From: Nematostella vectensis
Taxonomy: Eukaryota; Cnidaria; Anthozoa; Actiniaria; Edwardsiidae
Length of the DNA: 64,000 nt
NCBI RefSeq assembly: GCF_932526225.1
Contig: NC_064044.1
Location: 4,056,092 to 4,120,091, forward strand
Direction of reading: 5' to 3'
Position numbers and translations under genes: made by a program. Every line of letters starts with the position of its first letter. Position 1 is the stretch's first letter. This document shows positions 1 through 11,600 of the stretch, piece after piece. Below the pieces are notes generated by a model. That model worked only from the letters and a program-made list of their open reading frames with translations, was not told the origin of the DNA and made no database searches.

Positions 1-32
1 AAGTTGTTTTGTTAAATACTAATAATATAGAA

Positions 33-88
33 CATTTGCTATATTGGGATAGGCAATCAGGTCGATCCTGCCAGGGTATGACATGGTT
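33..88 (-). pseudogene. Degenerate duplicate of JmjC exon 3 core
   Basis: On the minus strand this stretch reads RIDLIAYPNIANVLYY and then a stop. It parallels VDLLAYPNITNVHWNY inside the real exon 3 about 150 bp away, with matching DNA (tattgggataggcaa against tattggggtaggcaa on plus). It lies in the intron downstream of exon 3, preceded by a CAG that could serve as an acceptor. It is most simply a decayed partial exon duplication; a mutually exclusive exon is less likely because of the early stop. Confidence 0.55.
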
Positions 89-138
89 ATTTTATTTAAG
101 GGATGAAAAAGAGCACTCTTTGTGACTACTTGGCTAAC

Positions 139-2195
139 CTGCAGGGAGAAACAAGCAATCTCCAGGGAGCAATGTTGTGTAGTTCCAGTGGACATTAGTT
201 ATATTGGGGTAGGCAAGTAGGTCCACTTTGTCAGGGTCCACCTGAGTATATCCTGATCCAGAAAACTGATCCTGGCAACATGAAAAATTCAGTACGATAC
301 CTGACTGTATCTGATTATTTACCTAGAAGAGGACTTCAAAATTCCTCAAGGGAAGGGTTGGATGGGGTTTGGAAAAAAAACACACACACAAAGAATTTCA
401 AAGAAATTCATCATCGAAAATGGTTAACACATTTTGGCATTATTTGACTGTATATTACTGTCTGGTGATTTCCCCAAAATTCCTAATTCCGATGTCATAC
501 ACAGGGCCGTAGCAGGGGGTGGGGCACTGGGGGCATGTGCCCCCCCCCCCCTAAAAAATATATATATATAAATGATCAGTAGGGGCGTGGCTGTGCTCGC
601 CCCAATATTCTTAAAGTTTCTGTATTGTTCCCCCCCCCCCCCATTTCCGAGGACTGCTTCAGCCCTGATACCTAAATCCAACACATTTTATAATCTTGTT
701 AGCTTCATGGCACACAAAGTTTCCCTAGCAATGTGCATCGGATAGGTGTCTCAGCAATAGTAAAAAAATTTCTTTACCTTTTCGACCATGTTTAAGTCAC
801 CCACAAACTGCTGATTAATAAGCATCCAGTCCTTCCTCCCAGCAACAAGGCAATGCAGAATATGGTCAGCATCATAGTGGACCAGAGATCGCGTCCCCCC
901 AGAACTCATCCAGAAGTTGGTCTCATGGATAAAATCAACAAAAGAGCCACACAGGAGACAAGAAGGGACCTGAAATAAGAACAGACTTTTAAATGATGAT
1001 ATTTTACTTTGAATATCTTTTATCTAAATGCTGCATTTTTTTTTCAAAATGGCAGTCCTATTGTAGCCATAGCAGAAGCACCAACATGGGTTGAATATCA
1101 CTGTTGCTGTTGGGTGGTCAGTTGAAGGAGGGGGGGGGGGGGGGGGGCATACATCTTATAAATCTCATTTTCCTATAATGCACACAAAAATATTCCCTGC
1201 TAGCAGAGGCCTCTTTTCTCTGTATTTCGCTGGGCTGGAGTTCGCAAGGAAAAGATTTTCCTCGCGAACGCAAGCACAGCGAAATACAGAGAAAAGAGGC
1301 CTCTGCTAGCAGGGAAACAAAAATAACATTTTACATTCTTACATTGAGTGATTTTATAGCTTATTATTGTGTAAATGTTAAATGTATTTGTCAAAATAGG
1401 ACAAGCAAATAGGAGATAGTGCACCCTTTTGTGATATCAAAATACTTAACCAATAAATATTCAGTAGAAGTTACCCCCCCCCCCCTTAGAAAAAAAGAAA
1501 ACAAATTAATAAGGGCCGAGGGTAAATGCACTTTCAAAGAAGCACTTCATTGCTATTTATATCGTAAGACAGTCACACCCACCCACCACCACCACCAAAC
1601 ATCAGCCAGAACATTCTTTTACTTTTTTTTTCGAAAAGTAGTATTTTTATATTCATTTTAATATGATATGTTAATAGCTAAGCAACTAAACAGCATAACA
1701 CAAATAATTTTAGCTAACCTGAACTTCTTTGCGCATCGGGTCCGGCAAGACTGTCACCACATACACGTCTCTTTCCGTGTAGTTATCAATAAACGCTTCT
1801 AAAGTCATCCTTTTTGCACCTTGACTACGATTCTCTCTCTTCAGCTCGATTAATACGTCTAAATCCCCATATTTCTCCTTCAAATATTGGTCAGTCCATT
1901 TCTCGATGGCGGCAGATTTTGCGATAGCTTTACGAAATACAGCTGGTCTATTTTTTGAGACGTGCTGGTTCCAGAATTCTTCCGGGTGTAGAGCTTGCTT
2001 GTACTCGTCTATAGGGCCATCAGCGGATCGCTGGAGTCCAAATTGCTTCAAATGGCCAGCTGGTATAGCGGGGTCGGAACTTGGTTCAAACTTTGGCGGA
2101 AAAATGACATCGGAACCTGAAATTGCAGTTGAATAAACAGTAAACAAAAACAAAGCAAACATAGAAGCCCCGATGGCCGAAGAACTTAGTAGCAT
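139..2195 (-). CDS. JmjC/cupin-type 2-oxoglutarate oxygenase, secretory, 3' end outside window
   Basis: Minus-strand gene that runs off the left edge. Three exons join in phase with GT/AG borders: 2195-1719, 969-778 and 271-139, giving 267 residues so far. The N-terminus has a hydrophobic signal-peptide-like stretch (about residues 5-27), so the protein probably enters the ER. The following region resembles the Cupin_8/JmjC fold. Exon 2 holds an H-Y-D triplet in the context SLVHYDADHILHCLVAG, matching the HxD iron-binding motif, then RKDWMLI. Exon 3 ends with LLPGDCLFLPAG, the strand that normally precedes the distal iron-binding His, so that His should lie in the next exon outside the window. 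The family hydroxylates or demethylates protein side chains using Fe(II) and 2-oxoglutarate; the substrate here is unknown. A JMJD8-like ER protein is one possibility, not established. The 5' end faces the acyl-CoA oxidase gene across 422 bp. Confidence 0.8.
500..670. repeat. Dispersed GC-rich repeat (ggggcgtggctgtg family)
   Basis: A short repeat with runs of C at both sides and a core reading tcagtaggggcgtggctgtg. Related fragments occur at 5085-5220 (inverted), 7280-7350, 40015-40140 (inverted) and 60205-60307. It is a dispersed non-coding family, perhaps a MITE or SINE fragment; class not determined. It lies in an intron of the JmjC gene. Confidence 0.6.
1193..1316. mobile_element. Near-perfect foldback MITE with 9-bp target duplication
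   Basis: 124-bp palindrome. The outer arms match for about 40 bases (TTCCCTGCTAGCAGAGGCC at the left, its reverse complement at the right) and the centre folds again on GGAAAA/TTTTCC. It is bracketed by perfect 9-bp direct repeats ACAAAAATA at 1184-1192 and 1317-1325. A 9-bp duplication is typical of Mutator-like transposases. No coding capacity. It sits in the first intron of the JmjC gene. Confidence 0.88.
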
Positions 2196-2617
2196 TTTGA
2201 GAACTGCAATCCATGAAAGAATCTAAAAGGGATGGAAAACGTGCTAGAGGTCATATTCAACATTAACTTTGATCTGCTCTACTACTCATTGTTTGCATAA
2301 AAAAGATAAATTGGGTCACCGGCTATTGTACATTTTAACACCGGGACGGAAATTTATCGATTAGACAATCAAGCTCGATAATTTGCCGTAAATTGGAAAA
2401 GTAAAACTGATAACCACTAATGGAACTTTCCTTTATAAGTTCAATTTAGAGCGAAATGCAAGTTCATAATTGATAAGATATCGCAAAGATGACAAGGTTA
2501 GAATAAGATAAATTCACCAACTAAAAACTCATTCCCTGCGACTTTAGGTTACCTGTGTTCGGTATTGCTCGGAGTCAGCAAACAAGCAACAACATCTTTT
2601 ACAAAAATGTCCGTCAA
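2196..2617. promoter_or_regulatory. Shared divergent promoter region, JmjC gene / acyl-CoA oxidase
   Basis: 422 bp separate the JmjC start codon (2195, minus) from the acyl-CoA oxidase start (2618, plus). The region must hold both 5' UTRs and core promoters. I see no clear TATA box or CpG-rich block; several GATAA motifs occur around 2475-2510. Co-regulation is possible but not shown. Confidence 0.5.
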
Positions 2618-5600
2618 ATGAATCCAGATATCGCTAGAGAGAGGTCTAAAGCCTCGTTTGATATTCAAGAACTAACGTATTTTCTGGATGGAGGCAAGGA
2701 AAAGACGAGTAGAAGGCGTTATCTAGGTAACATCTCATTTTGTTAATTTTGGTGGATGTTTTGTGTCCATTTAAGTTATGTAACTCATTAAACTTATATT
2801 ACCTATCTGAAATAATCAACATGGGCTAGTCATTATTCATACTAATTATATGGCGTACGTACCTGGGATTTAGCTTTTAAAAAGATGCAAAAGTCTATTT
2901 AAAAAATATTTTATCATCTATTCATTTTTGAAAAAGCCATAGGATGCAGCTTATTTGCATTATCAAAATCAAATGTTCATTTGATTATATTTTAGATTAT
3001 ATATTGGTTTAGTGGGCGTGCTGTTGGGCCATTTTAGAAATGTAGAATCAATATATATTTTAAAAAATCAATGCTGGGAACTGACAACTTAAAACACTCA
3101 ATAAGTCACTAAATAGCTTAAATAAATTAAATAACCTAATCAATAACCTTATTAGTGTAGTTCAACACTGAATAATTTATATAAGAACCTGTTTTCGTTT
3201 ACTTCGAAAGACCTTGTAAAAGTTGAAAATGAGTCGTTCAGGTAGGAATTTGGGAATAAAACAGAAAACTTTCACTTTTCTTGAGTCCCTTATCTCAAAT
3301 GACCTAGAATAAGAAAACTAAAAGCTCTTATCTGAAGTCCTTTGTTAAATAAAACATTTTACTAACTTAAACCTCTCTTTTTTAGAGTCTTTACTGTCTA
3401 ATGACCCAGTGTTTGAAAAAGATCAGGACTGGTTCTATGGTAGAGAAGGTTCCTATGAGAACTCCTTAAGGAAGGGTGTTCATTTTATTGACATTGTAAG
3501 GACACATAAGATCACAGACAAGTATGAACTGCAAGTCTTAGAAAGGTAAGCAAGGCCTTTCAATGCAGGCCTGAGCCCAAAGGGGGTCCAAAAAAGGAAT
3601 CTGCTTAAAATAATAAAGATTGAATGTGTAACATGCTAAAATTATTACTATTTTTTCAGAGCTATTGGATACCCTTTACCAACACTACTGAATGATCTGA
3701 TGTTCATACCAACAATAAAGGTGAAAAACATGTATTAGGACACTGTGTTTTTAATCATTTTCATTTACTTGCTTTTACTGTAAGTTTTTGTTTATTTTGT
3801 CATCGTTAGACACTAGGGACGAAGAGACAGCAGGAGAAATGGATTCCCTTAGCAAAGAGCTACCAGATCCTCGGGACATATGCGCAAACCGAAATGGGAC
3901 ATGGTAACATAAATATTGTTTATTGGTAATTGTAAAGGAAAACTCCAAGAAAACTGTATAAAATATTAAAAAAAAATAACTGTAAATATTTCAGCCTGTA
4001 AGCCCACCACCCAAAGTCTGCCAAGGTATAGTTATTGAATGTATTTTTTTGGTTCATTTTTATTTGCTTTTAAAAAAGATTAAGCTCTGGCTTAACTGGC
4101 TTAATGGCAGATACCTCACTGGACTTGGTAATAATCTGTATATAGTTTTAAAACATGTAATATGTAGTTGCAATAAAGCCGACCACACCCATTCTGCTCA
4201 AAGAGATTGGAGGTGGTTTAGGTGCTGAAGGTGCTTTTTCTTAATCAGTAACAAAACAAACATAATATAATTTCTACATAATATAATTTCTACATAATAT
4301 AATTTCTACATAATATAATTTCTACATAATATGATTTCTTTCTGGATGGAATGAGTCGGTCAAACCTCTCCAGCAGCTAGTAGCTTTTAAAAAGGCTTAA
4401 CACCTATATGATATAATGCCCAGAAAGCGTCCAAATTTATCAAAACATTTTTTAAAATTGTAGGTACCTTTATCCGCGCTATCGAGACAACAGCAACATA
4501 TGACACAACAACACAGGAATTTGTACTTCACAGTCCATCACTGACAGCGGCTAAATGGTGGCCAGGATCATGTAAGCATCTTATGAGAGCTTGCCTCTAA
4601 GGGAGGCTGGAGGGTCCTGAATCTGCAGAAATACAGCACGACATGACAAGGCAGCTATTGACTACAGTTGTATATTTTTGACTTTTAATGAGAAGCCTTC
4701 AAAACGCCTCCCACCCACACACAGACACCCCACCTAAACCCACAACCAGCCTGCAGGCCTGTTTGCAACCGAACAATTTCTGGTAAATCCAGATGCAAAT
4801 GAATGTATATTTGTATTATTTGGGTTGCTAACAAATGCTTATTCTTCAGTTATAGAGAAATGTGTGATATACCTGAGATTTTTTGTCTTTTCGCCAGTGG
4901 GACACACCTGCAGTCATGCCATTGTCCTTGCCCAGCTCTACATAGGAAAAAAGAGTTATGGCATCCAGTTTTTCATGTTACAGATCAGAGACCCAGTCAC
5001 TCGGAGGCCGACACCAGGTACAGCATACCAGGCATCATCAGACACTTTTTAGGAAAAAGTCAGATTTGTTGATTCCCAGGGCATAGGTGTTCTTCGAATT
5101 ATTGGGGGGGGGTGTGATACAGAAACATTGGAGGGGCACAGCCACGCCCCTACCAGTTTCTTATTTTTTTTAAATTTGTTGGAGGCATGTCCCCAGTGTC
5201 CCACCACCTACTATGGCCCTTCAGTTGCTTTCTTTGGGGTCTATTTTAGGGACAAGGGTTAAATTTATCATAAACAGAAATTCATTTCTGCATCAAGAAT
5301 ATATTAAAATCCTGCAACAAAGTACAATTAAGCAAACCTCCAACACCTCTTATTTTGTCCCTTCCCCAGGGTTGGGTGTCTCAACAGATTTATTTCTCAT
5401 TTGATTGACAGGTGTCAAACTTGGTGACATCGGACCAAAGGGAAGCTTTCTGATAAACTCACAGGAGAATGGTTACCTGTTGTTAGATCATGTGAGAGTG
5501 CCACGGGATCATATGCTTAGTGCTCTAGCTGAGGTAAAAACGGCATTTGCTTGTGATCTGCAGTTCAACTTGTCATTTTTATCGTTGGATGCTGATGTTT

Positions 5601-8600
5601 TCAAAGGCTGATGGTTTCCATGTGGTTGCAGGCGACCCAACTATCTGATGCAATCATATGGAAACCACTTTGCAGCGGTGTAGCCAACAGGAGGGGGGCA
5701 TACCCCTGCCTACGCCCCTGCTCTCAGATCAGTTGCAATCGCATTATTAAATAAGCTGATATTGAAGTCAAAAGAAACTGCATCCATTATATAAAGAGAT
5801 GCATTTAGTAAAAGAAAGCATGGAATTAAAGTAACTTATGAGTATCCCTTGATTCCTAATTACTATGTGCAGCCGGATTTCATTTGTTTCCACCCACAGA
5901 CATGTATAGATACACCGACCTGCACACCTATATGATGTGATTCAATGCAACAAATTGTTTATATATGAACCCTATTCATCCTTTGCTTCACAGGTAATGG
6001 CGGATGGGACATTTGTGAAATCATCGAATGAGGATGCTGATAAGGTCCTATACAGCATCATGTTATACGTACGCTCAACAATACCCCAGGATGCATACTT
6101 TATAGCTTCCCGAGCAATCACTATAGCAGTACGATATAGCGCTGTTAGACGACAGAGTGAGCTAAAACCTGGGTAAGGTTATGTAACACCATGCCCTATT
6201 ACACTATTTAGCATCTGCTATATAAATTTAAAGCCATCACTAATACGGTTATAGCCCAGGACAGATGATAGAGAGAGCTCAAACATGCATAAGGGGCAAG
6301 CCTGCACCCAGGATTTTCCTGGGGGGGGGTGCAAAATCTAAAAAGTAGACCTAATTTTTGCAGTATCTCCACAGGACGCTTATTATTGGATAATAAACCT
6401 ACTTTGAAGACTGACTTGAAGATTTATCACATACCAAAGCGATCTAGGATGCCTTTTTTATCTCATTCAATTTGCTTTAAGCACGTCTATTGCAAAACAA
6501 AAGTGAACTTTGATTGTCATGTGTCTGTGTGATGGGGGATGCACCTCCTCTTGCACCCCCTCCCCCCTGCACGACGACTACTACATAGCATCACAAGTTG
6601 TCTGGGTGGTCCTTAGCCCCACTGGCTAATGGGCCCGCTAGTGGAATACTAAAAGACAGAAGGCTCGTCCCCAGGATTTGCTGGGGGGGGGGGGCGCTAG
6701 GGGGATACTAAAAGACAGCAGGCTTGTCCCCAGGATTTGCTGGGGGGGGGGGGGTGGGCCCGCTAGTGTTATACTAAAAGACAGCAGGCTCGTCCACAGG
6801 ATTTGCTTGGGGGGGGTGCACAGTCTCAGGAGAGAATCGAACCTCTGCAGCAAAAAGGGTCCCTTTTTTTAAAATAAAATCCACTTCCTTTTTCAGACAA
6901 GGCGAATTACAAATCTTGGATTACTCGACACAGCAGGACAAGCTTCTACCTTCTCTGGCAACTGCTTACGCCTACAAATTCGCTTCTGATCGCATCCGAA
7001 TCGAGTATGAACGGGCCAATACCAAGTGGACTACAGGAGATTTTTCCAATCTGCCAGAGGTTTTTATAATTTTGACAAACTAATGACCTAAAATACAGGG
7101 TTTTTTGGGTAACCCGAAATTATTCCTCTCTTTACCAGCTATAAATAAGTTAGTACTAAGGCAATGAAATACTACAAATACAAACATAGGATAGTTTATT
7201 TATCACATCCATTCTTTTACAGGATGCCAATGGCAATTAGCGGATTAGCCAACGGTGGCAGGTTTCACAGAGATGACACAAGTGCCTTAACTCCCCCTCC
7301 CAGATATTTTTTAACAATTAAAACGAAATGATCAGTAGGGGCGTGCCTGTTCCCCTTCCCTTCTTACACTACCTGAGCTTCACACTACCTTTTTTCTACG
7401 CTATTACCACAGCTATCGCGGGCGCACCCAACCCAGTATCACATAGAAAGTCTAGAGGAAGAGCACAAACTTTATATTTGGTATACTTTTTTTCAAAGTT
7501 TGTATTCGCTTTCAGCTCCATGTGCTGACCAGTGCAATGAAGGCTTACACAACATCCGGGGCTCGTCTGCTTGCGGACACTTGTCGGTTAGGCTGTGGTG
7601 GCCATGGTTTCTCCATGTTTAGCCTGCTGACCGAGCTGTTTGCTGTCGCGAGTGCAGCTTGTACATACGAAGGAGAAAACACTGTGCTCTATCTGCAGGT
7701 CGCAAGGTGAGGGAAAAAACAAATTGGGGCTGTCACGACATGACGGAAAAACCTGGAAAACGCGCAACTCCAGATAGAGAGAGAAGACACAATTTCTTAC
7801 AATGGCTATAGGTTCCTTGTATTACGGACTGATTATCTAAACACAAATAACGTGAGGCCGAAGTGCACATAACCAGATTTTGGCTTTTTAAGATAATATT
7901 TCCTTGATCATTATTGCCCTGTGTATCAGTTCAGGGACGAAAAGCTCAAATTTTAATGACACTTTACAAAAAGTCGCATCAATTTAAAAAAGGTCGCACT
8001 TGATATTTTGTTTGCTATCAGTTGCTAAGTACTCAGAGAAATTCTCCGCCTTATTCGATGTGAAATGGGCTTATTTGAAGCGTCACGTCATGTTTTTCCG
8101 TCATGTCGGTTGTCACGTTATCTGCTACTGCAACCATCATAATCACCACTACACTACACTCCAAGGTAAATAATATTATCATTGCCATCACCACCACCAA
8201 CACCACTACCGCTATCATCATCACCACCACCATCATCACCACCGTCATCTCCAACACCACCGCTATCATCATCACCACCACGTTCATCAACACCGTCACC
8301 ACCATCATCATCAACATCACCATCATCACCATTATCATCACCAACAGCACCATCATCATCACCAAAAGCACCATCATCTTCGTCATCATCACCAACAGCA
8401 CCATCATCATCACCAACAGCACCATCATCATCACCAACAGCACCATCATCATCACATCAACAGCGTCATCATCACCAAAAAAGAGACAGTCATCAGCCCT
8501 TTGGCAGTGACCACCCTCAGTGACAGTGCAATACAGACACGGGAGGCGCTTGATTTAGAGCCTAGCTCTGTTGTGCCTTCCGCACCAGTAAACTGGTGGA

Positions 8601-11600
8601 AGTGACGACATACCTCATTTTGCTTAATTTTCGTGCGCACTTTAAAAAAAAAATAAAATCTTTTTGAAAATTTAAAATAATACGCGAAATTAAAAACTGT
8701 TGAACAATAAAGATCGCAAACTTTTATCTCGCAAATTTAATAAATATAGAAAAATTTTTGTAAATACAAAAAGCTCAAATTGTCGTGTTCGTGAACCAGA
8801 AGAATAAATGCAATATACACCAAAAACTGGTATTCGACTCACTCAGGGCAGAGCCCTGTAGTATGGAAAAATCCTTGAATGTTAAATTGGGATCTCTTTG
8901 TGAGAACTTGTAACGATTCTCGATCATGGCGCGTGAGAACAAGAACAAGTCTCCACATTACTGTAGGACTCTATATGCTGGTGCTGTTTCGGTTGTCGGT
9001 TACATTCTTTTTTTGTAAATCGAAAAAATAAAGTCACTTAAACTTCAATTTCGTGAAATTAGATTCCCTGAATTTTCTCCGCGATCGCGAAATTAATACT
9101 CGTGAAATGTGCCGAGAAAATGTTTACGAAATCAAACGCGCGCGAAAAATAAAGTAGAAAAAGGTATGTACGTAATATCGCATGTAATTTGCGCTATAAA
9201 TCTAAATATTTTTCTTCTTTGATTGCTTCCTTGTCCAGGTTTCTGCTGAAGTGTGTATCTAAGGCGCGACTCGAGCCCAGACTTCCACCCTCAGTGTCGT
9301 ACCTTTTGGATGAGAGTACACGTGACTGGCGTTGTACATGCTCATCCCCGCGGCAGTTAGACTCACAGACACAGCTGCGGATTTACAAAGCTCGCGCCTC
9401 CAGGTATGTAACAGTGTGTGTGTGTGTGTGTGTGTGTAAAGAGCGCGTTTTTCTATTTCCTATTTTGGGTAGCCTGTGTTAATTTTTTATATATGATGTC
9501 ATGTCCTTATTTGTAAAGTGTCTACACGTGTGGGATTTTTGCATGTTTTGGAATGTATTTAGATCTGTCGTGCGGTGTGGTTTCGTTGTTGTTTACATGC
9601 CGTTACAGGTATACATCACAAGCATTTCGGTATCTATTTCAATAATTAAAACCTTTTTAAAACCGTAAAAAGAATAAAATACGCTGAACGGCCAATGGAT
9701 CATCATCAATAGCACAACGATGACAGCAACAACTTCGTTATTATGGATATCAATATACAACATCATAATTAACAACAACAACAACAACAACATAAAAAAC
9801 AGAACTGTGGCTGATGGGTAATGATTGACATTGATTGACAACCCTCTCTATGTCTTGACAGACTCATCAACATGACTGCAGACAAGATGCAAGCGGATGT
9901 AATACTTGGAATGGATCCTGTGGACTCATGGAATAAGAACTCGGTGGATCTTGTAAGATGTGCTAAGGTATGATTATTGGTTTAGGCGTTAGACACGCTG
10001 CTTCATATTTTAAAAGGAGATTAGATATTTTATTTTGAAGTTGGTGGATTCGATTTGCGATACAAAAGGGTTGCATTTTCTTTTGCTTAGAATATGTAAA
10101 ATGTTTTTGTTAGCTGCATTTTTGTCATCCTAACAGGTGCGGGTAATCTCCCATTCCAAGGTGAACAGTGTTTGATACCCACACTGCATTGCTCACCGTC
10201 AGGTTTGGGTTTCGTTGGATTCCCCTCTTTGCTTCTTCATAGCAAAATCGTTCAATTGAAAAAATACTAGGAATGATAAAACACAAAATTTTACCCTCTT
10301 TCACTTAAGATAATTATTTTCCCTTTTTCCTTCAGGCACACAGCTCCTATCTGATTGTACAGTTTTTCCTTGATGCTCTAAGCCAGTCAAATTCAAGTCG
10401 TGAGATAGCATCCGTTCTTAAGAGCCAATCAGATCTCTATGCCTTATATGGTATCGTTGAGGACTCAGGTAGTTTTATGGAGGTAAGTCTGGGTGTATTC
10501 ATCTTTTCTTGCCTATTAAGAATACTTACATTAAAATGATCACATTGATCCAAACCGTACTTGTTTTTTTTCCTTACACAATTAACCAGAAAAACTTCAA
10601 TGTTTGATCAATACTAATATCTTATTCTGCTTAATTTTCGCGCGTACTTAAATTCACGATTTTAAACACTCGCGAAAAATAAAGACCGTGAGGTTTGATC
10701 TCGCGAAATTTAATAGATAAAGAACAGGAACACTTTTACCTTACTGTAAGACGGACTTTTGAGGCGATTCAAACTCAGCTTATCAAGTTATTTTGGTTTT
10801 GTTTTAGTAGTCGGTTAACGTCGTTTTATTTTATTTTTGTAAAAACAAAAGAAAATGTCAAGTAATTCGCGAAATTAAATCCCACTGCAAACACATTTTT
10901 TCTCCGCGATCGCAAAATTTAAATACTCGCGAAGTGTGCCGAGAAAAAATTCGCGAAATTTGAGATGCGCGGAAATAAAAAAGAATAATATAGACAATTT
11001 TGATAGAGACAGATGGAATTAACTTAATGCTGTAATTTAATATTCTCAATCTGACATTTGCAGTGTGGAGTTCTGACTGTGGATCAAATAGCAATGATCA
11101 GAGATCAAGTTTACTCTCTCTATCAGATTATCAGGTAAAATCTACTGCATTGTTCTCATTATTCTGTTTATCTGTCCATTTTCTGTGCCTATTTAACATC
11201 TTCTGTGCCTATTTCAGCATGTCTGTCTGTCCGTCTTTTTTCTCTGTCTCTCTGCCCCAGTTTCTCTGTCTCTCTAAGGCCTAGATTAAACGGCGTGCCA
11301 GGGTCGCATTATCGTGCCGCTCTAGAAAAGTTCGACAGATAATGCGATGTTAGCACGCCGTTTATTGCGCACGAAACTGAATTAATGAGGAAGTCGCACC
11401 AACTTTCTGGGGCGAATGGGCTAGTCGGGTAATGCGACTATGGTACGGCGAGAAATTAAACGGTGCTCCAAGGTCGCACCAGTCATAACGATTACATTGT
11501 GCAGATTAGTTTATAATCAATGCAAATCGTTTTGGTTGAACAAAAAAAAAAAGGAGCTACCCGTGCAGAGTATGACTCCCCCCCGTTCTTCGCGCATGCG

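Noticed and set aside
2555-2617. Upstream in-frame extension of acyl-CoA oxidase (FGIARSQQTSNN)
   Set aside because: It opens with GTG, not ATG; the ATG at 2618 gives the conserved MNPDIARER start.
6830-6865. tRNA-like T arm on the minus strand (GAGGTTCGATTCTC)
   Set aside because: No matching acceptor, D or anticodon arms in the right positions.
8051-8523. ORFs of 113-135 codons on both strands
   Set aside because: Direct translations of CAT/CAC microsatellite units.
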